Assembly: GCA_016763395.1 (NCBI GenBank)
Contig: JAESTW010000374.1
Location: forward strand, 1 to 14,295
Reading direction: 5' to 3'
From: Kofleriaceae bacterium
GTDB lineage: Bacteria; Myxococcota_A; Polyangia; Haliangiales; Haliangiaceae
Length of the DNA: 14,295 bases
Shown here: in pieces, positions 5,957-13,771 of the stretch
How positions within the stretch are numbered: the stretch's first letter is position 1
Layout of the letters: each line of letters starts with the position of its first letter
The notes under the pieces: generated by a model
Told to the model about the DNA's origin: nothing
Database searches by the model: none
What the model saw: the letters and a program-made list of their open reading frames with translations, nothing else
Position numbers and translations under genes: made by a program

Positions 5957-6931
5957 CTACTTGGCCAGTACTGCTGCCAAGCGCTCTTCTATCGTGACTC
6001 GGGCCTCTTCCATACTTCCTGGAAGCGTGCAGCCCGCTGCACCTTTATGACCACCGCCGCCGAACTCATAACAAATCTTACCAGCGTCGAAGTTCTCGCC
6101 TCGAGTCCGCATGGACACCCGAGTCCCGCCGTATTTCGAGGGGCAAATTAATACTCCACACTCGACACCGCGCAACGAGCGAGCGTAGTTAATCAGGCCG
6201 TCAGTATCGTCCCAGCTCGCCCCACACTCTTTGAGAAGCTGTGGCGTGATGGTAATAAATGCGACCTTGCCAGACACCGCCACCTCCATTGATGCCAGTA
6301 TTTTCGAAAGCAAACGGTAGCGTCCGGGACTACTGTCCGTGCTCATTCGCTCGGACATCGCCGCAGGATCAACACCGGATTCCTCTACCAACTTCGCTGC
6401 CACACGAAGTACTTCGGCGTTGGTATTGGAGTATCGAAAGCCGCCAGTGTCCGAGACGATGGAGACGTAGATCCCCTGTCCGGCGTCTTTACTAATCGGC
6501 CATTCCATTAGCTCAGCTAACTGCGCGACCATGACTCCTACCGCAGACACGGCTGGGTCGGACACGAAAACGTCACCAAAAGGCCGACCCGATCCGTGAT
6601 GGTCGAGCACAAGGAGAGTGCCTGTCACTTCTGGTTCGGGAAAGGCATTGCCCAAGAGATTGGCATCGCCGCAATCCACGACGATTGTCAGGTCAAAGCG
6701 GGCCTTCTTCTTTAGCTGCTGTACAAATGTCTTGGCGTGAGGTAGCCACTTAAGGTGCCTAGGAACCAAGTCCGGGTTGTAAAGAACAACTTTTTTTTGA
6801 TGCTCTCGCAGAAGTGACGCCAGAGCGACCAGCGATCCTACTGAGTCTCCGTCCGGCCCGCGATGGCAGGTAAGTAGTATTTTCTCTGCACTCAGTAGCT
6901 GGGCAGCTACTTTCGGCAGGTCCTTATGCAT
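5957..6931 (-). CDS. nrnA: NrnA-type bifunctional oligoribonuclease / pAp phosphatase (DHH/DHHA1 family)
   Basis: 324 residues with all DHH-family motifs. HRGPDGDSVGS (23-33) supplies the first His/Asp metal ligands. VVDCGD (84-89) is motif II. LDHHGS (109-114) is the DHH motif. SDTGGFRYSNT (160-170) is motif IV. The DHHA1 substrate-binding domain ends with GGGGHKGAAGC (291-301). The family removes 5' nucleotides from 2-5 nt RNAs and dephosphorylates pAp using manganese. Length fits NrnA (about 310-330). The ATG at 6931 overlaps the rbfA stop by 8 nt (ATGCATAA). The open frame continues upstream to 7054, but that part is antisense-like and lies within rbfA in another frame. The position directly behind rbfA is typical for NrnA in many bacteria and joins RNA turnover to the translation operon. 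Confidence 0.93.
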   Translation of the reverse strand: MHKDLPKVAAQLLSAEKILLTCHRGPDGDSVGSLVALASLLREHQKKVVLYNPDLVPRHLKWLPHAKTFVQQLKKKARFDLTIVVDCGDANLLGNAFPEPEVTGTLLVLDHHGSGRPFGDVFVSDPAVSAVGVMVAQLAELMEWPISKDAGQGIYVSIVSDTGGFRYSNTNAEVLRVAAKLVEESGVDPAAMSERMSTDSSPGRYRLLSKILASMEVAVSGKVAFITITPQLLKECGASWDDTDGLINYARSLRGVECGVLICPSKYGGTRVSMRTRGENFDAGKICYEFGGGGHKGAAGCTLPGSMEEARVTIEERLAAVLAK

Positions 6932-7385
6932 CGCCAGAAGCCCCAGGACCAGAATTCCCAGAACCAGAATCCTCAGAAGATTCCCCATCTCCTGTGTCCT
7001 CATCGAGCGGTCCAGCTTTGGTGCGCAGATCTTCGTCGTGACGAATGATTTCACTTAGGCGCATACCAAACTCGCCACTCTGATCGTGCTGGAATCGAAT
7101 CTCAGGTGCGCGCTGCAAACTGAGAGAGCGGCCGAGCGGGCCCCTAAGTTTAGCGGCCGCTCGCACAAGAGCTTTTACAGCCGTTTCGGCAAGGCGATCG
7201 TCCCCACCGTAAAAGGCAACGTAGACGTGCGCAACTCCCATGTCTTTATTGAGTTCGACATGGTTGATGCTGACAAATCCTGCCTTGGTGATCCGCGGGT
7301 CACTGAGTTCATCGCGAATCAGATCGGCCAAGGCCTCACGAATGGCCTGGGCCACTCGCGGTCTTCTGGGGTTTCCACTACTCAT
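6924..7385 (-). CDS. rbfA: Ribosome-binding factor A
   Basis: 153 residues. The N-terminal part is a typical RbfA KH-like domain (about 8-115). RRPRVAQAIREALADLIRDE is helix 1. LSDPRI...VSINHVELNKDMGVAHVYV carries the conserved 'DPR' and beta-strand pattern. RGPLGRSLSLQRAPEIRFQH is the conserved 'lr..l...l.lr..P.l.F' region. RbfA binds the 30S subunit near helix 1 of 16S rRNA during late maturation. The C-terminus (about 120-153) is an acidic Gly/Ser/Asp/Glu tail, probably disordered and longer than in compact RbfA proteins. The ATG at 7385 is 22 bp after the infB stop; only a weak GAG-type ribosome binding site is visible. The stop overlaps the nrnA start. Confidence 0.95.
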   Translation of the reverse strand: MSSGNPRRPRVAQAIREALADLIRDELSDPRITKAGFVSINHVELNKDMGVAHVYVAFYGGDDRLAETAVKALVRAAAKLRGPLGRSLSLQRAPEIRFQHDQSGEFGMRLSEIIRHDEDLRTKAGPLDEDTGDGESSEDSGSGNSGPGASGDA

Positions 7386-7407
7386 CTAGAACTCAAGCCA
7401 AGTCGGC

Positions 7408-10368
7408 TTAGATTGTTGCCTTCTCGGACACGATTTCGAAGGACTCGATAACATCGCCTTCTTGCAACTCGTTGTAGCCATCGAGCATAATACCGCACTC
7501 GAAGCCTTCTTTAACCTCAGATGCCTCGTCCTTGAAGCGGCGCAAGCTTGATACTTTGCCTTCGTAGACTTGTACCGAGTCTCGAATAACTCGCAAATGC
7601 GACTTTCGAGCGACTCGACCTTGGGTGACCATACAACCGGCGACCACACCGCGGCGTGGGATGTGAAAGGTCTCGCGAACTTCCATTCGTCCGATTTCCA
7701 CTTGCCGAAGCACAGGTGCCAGCATTCCGGCCATTGCGGCCTGAACGTCGTCCAGAGCATCGTAGATGATGTCGTAGATCTTTATCTCGACGCCTTCTTT
7801 ATCAGCAAGCTTGCCCGCCTTGCCCGCAGTTCGGACATGGAAGCCGACAACAATCGCGTTGCCGTGAGCCAAGCTGATGTCACTCTCGGTGATACCACCA
7901 ACGCCGCAGTGAATGACTTCAACACGAACTTTGTCGGTGCTCAGTGCTACGAGCGCAGCCTTGAGAGCCTCGGCAGAACCCTGAACGTCGGCCTTGAGAA
8001 CAACTTTGAAGACTTCAGCCTTCTTGCCACCCTGGATGTTGGACATCAGAGCCTCAAGAGAGACCTTGCCTGAGCTGGCGAGCTCTTTCTTGCGTTTTTG
8101 CTGACGACGAACTTCAACAACCTGCTTGGCCATCTTCTCATCTTCAGTGGCATTGAGAGTCTCACCAGCGAGCGGGACGCCATCGATGCCTAGAATCTCC
8201 ACCGGAGTTCCGGGCCCAGCTTCTTTGAGCTGCTTGCCATTGTGATCCATGAGCGCGCGAACTTTGCCCATAAACCCGCCGACAACAACGATATCTCCAG
8301 CGCGTAACGTGCCCTCTTGAACAAGAACCGTCGACATTGGTCCACGAGAACGGTCGAGACGAGCCTCGATAACGACGCCGACTGCCACTTTGTCCGGATC
8401 CGCTTTGAGGTCCAGGAGTTCAGCATTGAGCGAGATTGCCTCGAGCAAGTCGTCGACGCCATCGCCGGTCTTTGCAGAACAGTCGACATAGATGGTGTCA
8501 CCACCCCACTCTTCAGGAATCAACTTGTGATCGGAGAGTTGCTGACGAACGCGCTCTGGATTGGCACCCGGAACATCGCTTTTGTTCACCGCAACAATGA
8601 TTGGAACTCCAGCAGCCTGGGCATGCTTCACCGCTTCAACCGTTTGAGGCATCACACCATCATCGGCAGCGCAGATAAGGACTACAATATCGGTAATCTG
8701 AGCGCCGCGAGCACGCATCTCGGTGAATGCCGCGTGACCAGGAGTATCGATAAAGACCATCTCGCCAAAGGCTTCACCAGCATCTACTTTGTAAGCGCCG
8801 ATGTGCTGCGTGATTCCACCCGACTCGCCAGATGTAACTTTGGCTTTTCGGATGTAGTCCAAGAGAGATGTCTTGCCGTGATCGACGTGGCCCATAACGG
8901 TAACCACTGGCGCTCTTGGCTGAAGTGCATCCTCCTCACTATCAGGTGTGGCAAATACATCTTCTTCTTTAAAAGCAATGTTTTGCACCTCATAGTGAAA
9001 CTCTTGGGCGAGCAATTGTGCGGTTTCGAGGTCGATAGAAGCGTTCAGCGAAATGCCGACCATTCCCATCCCCCAAAGCTTTTTCAGAAGCTCCTGAGAC
9101 TTGATGCCCATGGCTTTGCCGAGGTCACCCACTGTTGTGGTCTCTTCGATTCGAACCACTCGCTTGTGCTCTGCGGGTGTGGTGATTTGAGTCTGACGAC
9201 CGGGTCCCCGAGGCTTGGCTTTGCGACGAATATCACGGCGTCCGCGCTGTTTTTGCTTGGTGAAGCGGTTTCTGCGCTCTGCTGTTCCTCGACCCGCGGC
9301 AAGTGGTCTTTCCACTACCTTGATTCGAGTAACTGGAAGCTTGATTACGGTACCAACTGCAGGGCGTCCGTCGGCGGGCGCTGGTGCTGCACTTTCCTGG
9401 GCGGCTTTTTTCTCTGCTTTGACAGCAAGTCGCTCTTCGTCTCGATGCGCAGCTTGAGCCCTGGCTTTAAGTAGCTCTGCTTCAAAGCGCTCTTTGGCAG
9501 ACACAGGTGTTGCCGGAGCTGCTGGAGCGGGAGCCGGGGCTACCGGCGCGGGAGCTCGCACAACAACCGGAGCTGGTGGTGCTTTTTTCTTCTGATGCCC
9601 AGGTAGGTTAATAACCTTGGGACCAGCAACCACGACCTGATTCTTCGACGGCGCTGGTGGCGGAGTCGGAACTGCTGGAGCGGGAGTCGGAACTGCTGCT
9701 ACCGGAGCTGGCGTTGCGACAATCGGCGCAGGTGCTGGTGCCGCTGGTGCGGGAGTTGCTACAGCCAACGTTGGAGCAGGAGTCGCCGCAACAGGGGCTG
9801 GAGTTACTGGTGCAGGCGTTGCAACAACAGGCGTTGGAGCAGGAGCGGGAGTTGGCACTACCGGGGCCTGTACAGCTGCCGGAGCAGGTGTAACAACGGC
9901 TGGAGCTGGTGTTACAGCAACTGGGGCTGGCGCTGGCGTCGGTTCCACTGCTGCCGGAGCAGCTGGGGGAACTGGAGTGCGAACCATTGGTGCACGAGCA
10001 ACCACTGGAGCCGGGGTTGGTGCCGCCTGAACTTCTTCGGGCCTGCGCCTACGCATGGGCTGAACCGCCACTGGCTTGGCGACAGATTCTTCCGGCGCTT
10101 TGCTTTTGCGGCGTGTAGGTGGGTTCGCCTTTGGCTTTGCCTTCATCTTGGGCTTCGAAGTCTTGGCTTTAGCAGGCTTGGCAGCAGGAATACTCGCTGG
10201 TCCACTGAATCCAAGGCCATTCTTAACCTTCGTCGCTTCGTCCAACGTCAACGAGGACATATGACTCTTTACGCTGAAGCCTAGGGCCAATGCTTTTTCC
10301 ACAAGTTCTTTGTTGGCAGCGCCGATATCACGTGCCAACTCATAAATGCGTATTTTGTCGCTACTCAT
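7408..10368 (-). CDS. infB: Translation initiation factor IF-2
   Basis: 986 residues. It starts with an IF2_N module (IRIYELARDIGAANKELVEK, about 4-50), has a basic Lys/Pro segment (about 60-110), then a very long Pro/Ala/Thr/Val linker (about 115-290). A basic stretch (RRNRFTKQKQRGRRDIRRK) and a second IF2_N module (about 405-465) follow. The GTPase domain carries GHVDHGKTS (about 489-497), the switch segment with GGITQHIGAY, DTPGHAAFTEMRARGAQ (about 541) and NKSD (about 594). Domains II-IV follow, ending with the fMet-tRNA-binding C-domain (CGIMLDGYNELQEGDVIESF). IF-2 positions initiator tRNA on the 30S and promotes subunit joining. The ATG at 10368 has GAGGG 6 nt upstream and overlaps the ylxR stop (ATGAGTAG). 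It is somewhat longer than E. coli IF-2 (890) because of the linker. Internal shorter isoforms are possible but not assessable. Confidence 0.97.
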   Translation of the reverse strand: MSSDKIRIYELARDIGAANKELVEKALALGFSVKSHMSSLTLDEATKVKNGLGFSGPASIPAAKPAKAKTSKPKMKAKPKANPPTRRKSKAPEESVAKPVAVQPMRRRRPEEVQAAPTPAPVVARAPMVRTPVPPAAPAAVEPTPAPAPVAVTPAPAVVTPAPAAVQAPVVPTPAPAPTPVVATPAPVTPAPVAATPAPTLAVATPAPAAPAPAPIVATPAPVAAVPTPAPAVPTPPPAPSKNQVVVAGPKVINLPGHQKKKAPPAPVVVRAPAPVAPAPAPAAPATPVSAKERFEAELLKARAQAAHRDEERLAVKAEKKAAQESAAPAPADGRPAVGTVIKLPVTRIKVVERPLAAGRGTAERRNRFTKQKQRGRRDIRRKAKPRGPGRQTQITTPAEHKRVVRIEETTTVGDLGKAMGIKSQELLKKLWGMGMVGISLNASIDLETAQLLAQEFHYEVQNIAFKEEDVFATPDSEEDALQPRAPVVTVMGHVDHGKTSLLDYIRKAKVTSGESGGITQHIGAYKVDAGEAFGEMVFIDTPGHAAFTEMRARGAQITDIVVLICAADDGVMPQTVEAVKHAQAAGVPIIVAVNKSDVPGANPERVRQQLSDHKLIPEEWGGDTIYVDCSAKTGDGVDDLLEAISLNAELLDLKADPDKVAVGVVIEARLDRSRGPMSTVLVQEGTLRAGDIVVVGGFMGKVRALMDHNGKQLKEAGPGTPVEILGIDGVPLAGETLNATEDEKMAKQVVEVRRQQKRKKELASSGKVSLEALMSNIQGGKKAEVFKVVLKADVQGSAEALKAALVALSTDKVRVEVIHCGVGGITESDISLAHGNAIVVGFHVRTAGKAGKLADKEGVEIKIYDIIYDALDDVQAAMAGMLAPVLRQVEIGRMEVRETFHIPRRGVVAGCMVTQGRVARKSHLRVIRDSVQVYEGKVSSLRRFKDEASEVKEGFECGIMLDGYNELQEGDVIESFEIVSEKATI
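9510..10025 (-). repeat. Low-complexity Pro/Ala/Thr/Val-coding repeat inside infB
   Basis: The minus strand encodes a run of PAP, TPAP, VATPAP and APVV units across IF-2 residues about 115-290. On the plus strand it appears as recurring GGAGC, GGTGC and GGAGTTG units separated by 6-15 bp. The copies are degenerate, not perfect tandems. Such IF-2 linkers are flexible spacers between the N-domain and GTPase core. Repetition makes it prone to slippage and length polymorphism. It also explains long open frames on the opposite strand. Confidence 0.8.
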
Positions 10369-10654
10369 CGGAGCCCTCGCTTCTCATCTCTAGGATTTGT
10401 TCGCGAATTTCCACGAACGAATTATTAGGTATTGCGGTGCGAAAGGAACGGCTAAGTCCGCCCTTTTGCGCCTTGGTCAAACAGGAAGATCGCGGGTGTA
10501 AATACGCGCCACGTCCCTGTAGTCGTTTTGTGCGGTGCACAAGTAGGCAGCTTCCATTGCGGGTCACCCGCACCATCGCGCCTTGATCGTCTCGCTGACG
10601 ACAGCCGACACAGGTACGTTGCGGAGTACCTTTATTGAAAGAGCCAGTGATCAT
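10361..10654 (-). CDS. ylxR: YlxR-family RNA-binding protein (DUF448)
   Basis: 97 residues, the usual size for YlxR. Diagnostic motifs: PQRTCVGCRQ (11-20; the conserved RxCvgCr) and GRGAYLHP (47-54), followed by a Cys and a basic helix (CLTKAQKGGLSRSFR). YlxR is a small RNA-binding protein almost always encoded between nusA and infB; the Bacillus and clostridial homologue (RnpM) has been reported to bind RNase P RNA. The start overlaps the nusA stop (ATGA, 10651-10654). The last codons overlap the infB start by 8 nt. GAGGG just before the ATG is too close to be its ribosome binding site, so translation is probably coupled to nusA. Confidence 0.93.
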   Translation of the reverse strand: MITGSFNKGTPQRTCVGCRQRDDQGAMVRVTRNGSCLLVHRTKRLQGRGAYLHPRSSCLTKAQKGGLSRSFRTAIPNNSFVEIREQILEMRSEGSDE

Positions 10655-12105
10655 CCCTCAGTAGCCTCAGTCTCTGTTGCAGTCTCGGATGTCGATTCTG
10701 CCGCTACCACTTCTGATGGAGCCTCGGGGACTTCAGCTTCAGCTTCAGCCTCAGCTGCCGCTTCCGCAGCAATAGCCTCCTCTGAAACACCACCGTGCAG
10801 GAAGACCATTGCGCCAGCAATGATTTGGTCTGCTGCTTCTACCGTTCCGATTTCAGGAATCTGAGCCATCTCTTCAGAGATTGCCATGCTCAAATCGCTG
10901 ACAGAACGCCAACCGAATTGAAAGAGAGAGTCTGCCAAGGCTTCGTCTACTCCAGCAACTGCTGCCATCTGGGTCTTTGCGCGAGCTTCTAGCTCAAGAA
11001 TCTTAGACTCAGAGTGAATGTCGATTCGCCAGCCAGTCAATTGTGAGGCAAGCCGGACATTTTGGCCTTTTTTACCGATTGCGAGGGACAGTTTATCGTC
11101 GGGAACAATGAGTTCCATACGGTGTCCTTGAGCATCGATAATGACTCGAACAACTTCAGCTGGAGCGATAGCGCTACAAACAAAACGGGCTGGATCATCA
11201 TCATAAGGAACGATGTCGATTTTCTCGCCACGCAGTTCTTGTACGACAGCTTGAACTCTCGATCCCTTCATACCCACGCAAGCGCCGACTGGGTCGACAT
11301 CGCGGTCTTTAGAAGAGACTCCGATTTTTGCTCGCGCGCCTGGCTCACGAGCCGAGGATTCAATGCGAACGATCTTCTCAAAAATCTCTGGGACTTCTTG
11401 CTCGAAGAGCTTCTCGAGCAGTCCTTTGTGAGTTCGGGAAAGAATGATTTGTGGACCGCGAGCGTTGCGGTCGATGTCGAGAAGCAGCGCTTTGATGCTG
11501 TCGCCACTTCGGAACGACTCACGAGGAACCTGCTCACGAGTTGGTAAAATCGCTTCGGTTTTACCGAGGTCAACGATCAGGTTGCCGCGTTCAAATCGCC
11601 GGACAATACCGGTGATAAGCTCGCCTTTGCGCTCTTTAAATTCGTTGTAAATATTGTCGCGCTCGGCCTCCCGAACTCGCTGGTAGATTACCTGCTTGGC
11701 AGTCTGGGCGGCAATTCGGCCGAAGTGCTTGTGAGCACCTTGGAGATCGATAAGAGTACCGTACTGCTCATCTTGCTCCTTCGCTCGATCGGAGTCTTCA
11801 TCACGGTAAAACACTTGAAAGAGCAGCTCGTCACCAAGCTCTGCCTCAATGCCAAACTCTTCTGCTTGGGCCATTGAAATTTCAACGCCCTCTTCCGGGT
11901 CATCTTCGACAACAGTCACGATGAGATGTAGATCAACCGATCCTGTCTCCTTATTGAACTTGGCTTCAAACGAACGGATAGAACCGAAAGTTTTCAGAGC
12001 GGCGGTTGTAATCGCCTGCTCCAGTGCCTGAATCAACACATTAGGGTCCAGGTCCTTATCGCGACCTACTTGCTCAATAACCATACTGAGATTTGCTGCT
12101 TGCAT
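10651..12105 (-). CDS. nusA: Transcription termination/antitermination factor NusA
   Basis: 484 residues with the standard NusA order. The N-terminal RNA-polymerase-binding domain (1 to about 155) contains TAKQVIYQRVREAERD. The S1 domain spans about 161-228 (GELITGIVRRFERGNLIVDL; ILSRTH at its end). The KH1 region lies about 256-315 (AKIGVSSKDRDVDPVGACVG). KH2 lies about 325-370, with AIGKKGQNVRLASQLTGWRI (342-361). One helix-hairpin-helix-like module follows (about 375-437). The end (440-484) is a low-complexity AEAEAE/Ser/Thr/Glu acidic tail, where E. coli has its acidic repeats. NusA controls pausing, intrinsic termination and antitermination. The ATG at 12105 has AAGGAG (12114-12119 on the complement) 8 nt upstream, the clearest ribosome binding site in the operon. 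The rimP stop is 19 nt upstream; ylxR overlaps by 4 nt. Confidence 0.97.
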   Translation of the reverse strand: MQAANLSMVIEQVGRDKDLDPNVLIQALEQAITTAALKTFGSIRSFEAKFNKETGSVDLHLIVTVVEDDPEEGVEISMAQAEEFGIEAELGDELLFQVFYRDEDSDRAKEQDEQYGTLIDLQGAHKHFGRIAAQTAKQVIYQRVREAERDNIYNEFKERKGELITGIVRRFERGNLIVDLGKTEAILPTREQVPRESFRSGDSIKALLLDIDRNARGPQIILSRTHKGLLEKLFEQEVPEIFEKIVRIESSAREPGARAKIGVSSKDRDVDPVGACVGMKGSRVQAVVQELRGEKIDIVPYDDDPARFVCSAIAPAEVVRVIIDAQGHRMELIVPDDKLSLAIGKKGQNVRLASQLTGWRIDIHSESKILELEARAKTQMAAVAGVDEALADSLFQFGWRSVSDLSMAISEEMAQIPEIGTVEAADQIIAGAMVFLHGGVSEEAIAAEAAAEAEAEAEVPEAPSEVVAAESTSETATETEATEG

Positions 12106-12124
12106 GCTGCTTTCTCCTTGTCCT

Positions 12125-12643
12125 CTATGCCCTCTTGCCCTTCATCAGGGCGCCCCAGTCCGGGACGATTCTCGCTGACGCTAAGTCTGCGAGAGGCAAA
12201 TCGAATGATTTCCCGTCAACCTCGAGGGTGACGACTTCGCCCGACTCCGATACGGAGGTGAGCAGTCCTTTGAATTTTCTCCGCCCACCGCTTACACCAT
12301 GAGACAAGGTCAATTTGACCTCGGCACCGATGAAGCGCCGAAAGTGTTCGGGCTTCCGCAGGGGTCGCTCGATTCCTGGCGAGGAAACTTCTAAGTTGTA
12401 TTTGGGAGCAATGGGGTCCTCGACATCGAGGATCGCCGATAGCTCATGAGAAAGATTGCGGCAGTCTTCGGAGGTAATGCCCTTGCCGGCAGACTCTGGG
12501 AAGTCGATGAAGACCCGGAGTATTGGTCCTTCTGGCGCGCCTACTTTATATTCGATTTCAACGAGCTCATAGCCAGCGTCCACGCATACAGGATCGATAA
12601 GCTCATTGAGCTGTTCAATTGTTGTTTGTTGCTGGATCACCAT
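12125..12643 (-). CDS. rimP: Ribosome maturation factor RimP
   Basis: 172 residues. The N-terminal alpha/beta domain has GYELVEIEYKV (about 24-34), ILRVFIDFPE and the family signature YNLEVSSPGIERPLR. The C-terminal SH3-like barrel spans about 95-160 (FKGLLTSVSESGEVVTLEVD). RimP assists 30S assembly. It is the usual first protein gene of the rimP-nusA-infB operon, as here. The ATG at 12643 is followed directly by a GTG in frame; no Shine-Dalgarno sequence is visible in the AT-rich leader, so the exact start is less sure than the identity. The gap upstream holds the minus-strand terminator hairpin. Confidence 0.95.
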   Translation of the reverse strand: MVIQQQTTIEQLNELIDPVCVDAGYELVEIEYKVGAPEGPILRVFIDFPESAGKGITSEDCRNLSHELSAILDVEDPIAPKYNLEVSSPGIERPLRKPEHFRRFIGAEVKLTLSHGVSGGRRKFKGLLTSVSESGEVVTLEVDGKSFDLPLADLASARIVPDWGALMKGKRA

Positions 12644-12916
12644 TTAGAAACTATTAATGAAGCGAGAGGCTACAAGAAGCTAAAGCTAAACTGAGCTTGG
12701 GGTTGAAAGAAAAGGCTACATGCGGAAAGTTCCAAAAGTGTGGAGCGTACGAAACAAAAAAGGTGGCTCGGCCGAAGCCGTCCACCTTGGGTGCGCCTCA
12801 CATGTGGGCTGCGGATTACCACGCGCATTTGTTCTTTGCAAGTGAAACGACGCATTCAGCGCAGAGGCGATCCCATAGGCACTACCTCTTGGCAGGTTTT
12901 CTGATACACCTTCTCC
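12644..12916. promoter_or_regulatory. Divergent intergenic region rimP / amidase, putative leader or small RNA
   Basis: A 273-bp gap between two divergently transcribed genes. Besides the terminator (12755-12788) it holds short inverted segments on the minus strand: AGAGG...CCTCT (within about 12865-12891), GTGG...CCAC and the palindrome CACATGTG. These could fold an RNA of about 100-150 nt ending at the terminator. Between terminator and rimP (12644-12754) no good sigma70 hexamer pair was found on the minus strand, which suggests that the operon promoter lies upstream of the terminator. No initiator tRNA (as in the E. coli metY-rimP operon) is present. No promoter for the amidase was convincing. 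Confidence 0.4.
12755..12788 (-). terminator. Strong intrinsic terminator or attenuator upstream of rimP
   Basis: On the minus strand AAGGTGG (12788-12782) pairs with CCACCTT (12766-12760). Inside, CGGC and GCCG close a TTCG tetraloop, with a small A/AG internal bulge. The 3' arm runs into six T residues. The UUCG loop, GC-rich stem and U-tract on one side only mark it as a minus-strand Rho-independent terminator. No minus-strand gene is seen upstream of it in the window, so it terminates either a small RNA or the rimP operon leader. Confidence 0.75.
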
Positions 12917-13771
12917 ATGGCAAATTCCACGATAGGAGCTGTAGCCCAGCTCTGCTCGACGACTGATATTGACGCAAATCTAGCGAGTTGCGAGCGTTTG
13001 GCAGCGATGGCGGCCGATCGAGGGAGCAGTCTTTTGGTCTTGCCGGAGTGTTTTGCCTTCCTGGGGGAGCGCGAAGGCGACAAATTTGAGGTTGCAGAAC
13101 ACCTCGACGGGAAAAACCCTGGTCGAATCCTCTCTACTGTGATGAAAATTGCCACCACCCATAAGACTTGGGTCGTTGCTGGCGGAATCGCAGAGCTATT
13201 GCCAGGCCAAGATGCCAGTTCTAAAACTGCCTTCAATAGCTGTGCTGTGGTGAGCCCGGACGGGCAACTGGTCTCGGTCTACCGGAAGATACACCTCTTT
13301 GATGTAGACATCCCCGGCGGCGCAACACTGAAAGAGAGTGAAGCGACGTCTGCAGGGCACGATCTGTCTGTGGTGGATACGAGTATCGGCAAGGTGGGCC
13401 TATCCATCTGCTACGACCTGCGCTTCCCCGAACTCTACCGCAAACTCACTCTGGATATGGGAGCGGAGGTACTCGTCGTTCCCGCTGCGTTCACGGCGCA
13501 CACGGGAGCGGCCCATTGGCACACACTTCTGCGAGCTCGCGCCATCGAAAATCAGTGCTGGGTCCTGGCTGCGGGTCAAAGCGGACGTCACAACGCCAAG
13601 CGCGCCTCGTACGGCCACTCTCTTATCATCGATCCTTGGGGGCAGATTCGCGACGAAATCGCCGAGGGAGAGGGCATTGCAATCACCGCGATCGATGCTG
13701 ATTTTACCCAGCAAAAACGTACCCAACTGCCCTGCCTCACCCACTCGGTCCTGCGCGGAGAATCTGCATGA
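12917..13771 (+). CDS. Carbon-nitrogen hydrolase, Nit1/YbeM-like amidase (possible deaminated-glutathione amidase)
   Basis: 284 residues, a full nitrilase-superfamily domain. The catalytic triad is visible: Glu44 in VLPECF, Lys124 in VYRKIHLFDVDIPGG and Cys165 in GLSICYDLRFPELYR. The CYDLRFPE context and KIHLFD are characteristic of the Nit1/Nit2/YbeM branch, whose members hydrolyse deaminated glutathione or omega-amides and so act in metabolite repair in the cytoplasm. The exact substrate is inference. GHSLIIDPWG (233-242) and VPAAFTAHTGAAHW (188-201) are further family segments. The ATG at 12917 lacks a clear ribosome binding site. It is divergent from rimP and overlaps the next gene by 4 nt (ATGA), suggesting a two-gene unit. 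Confidence 0.9.
   Translation: MANSTIGAVAQLCSTTDIDANLASCERLAAMAADRGSSLLVLPECFAFLGEREGDKFEVAEHLDGKNPGRILSTVMKIATTHKTWVVAGGIAELLPGQDASSKTAFNSCAVVSPDGQLVSVYRKIHLFDVDIPGGATLKESEATSAGHDLSVVDTSIGKVGLSICYDLRFPELYRKLTLDMGAEVLVVPAAFTAHTGAAHWHTLLRARAIENQCWVLAAGQSGRHNAKRASYGHSLIIDPWGQIRDEIAEGEGIAITAIDADFTQQKRTQLPCLTHSVLRGESA

Noticed and set aside
6932..7054. Upstream extension of the nrnA frame
   Set aside because: It lies within the rbfA coding sequence, and the family N-terminus fits the ATG at 6931.
8317..9474. 385-codon open frame on the plus strand
   Set aside because: It lies entirely antisense to the infB GTPase region, whose minus-strand product matches IF-2 motif by motif. The plus-strand translation has no recognisable domain and reflects codon bias of infB.
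12670..12855. 61-codon minus-strand open frame in the rimP-amidase gap
   Set aside because: It runs straight through the terminator hairpin and its U-tract, and the product is not recognisable.
12644..12916. Initiator tRNA gene (metY) before rimP as in E. coli
   Set aside because: No T-loop GGTTCRA motif, anticodon arm or acceptor pairing in the gap.
12750..13000. 6S RNA (ssrS) on the minus strand
   Set aside because: A short stretch near 12826-12857 loosely recalls the 3' arm of E. coli 6S RNA, but no matching 5' closing arm was found and the RNA would overlap the amidase gene. Kept only as an unnamed small-RNA or leader possibility.
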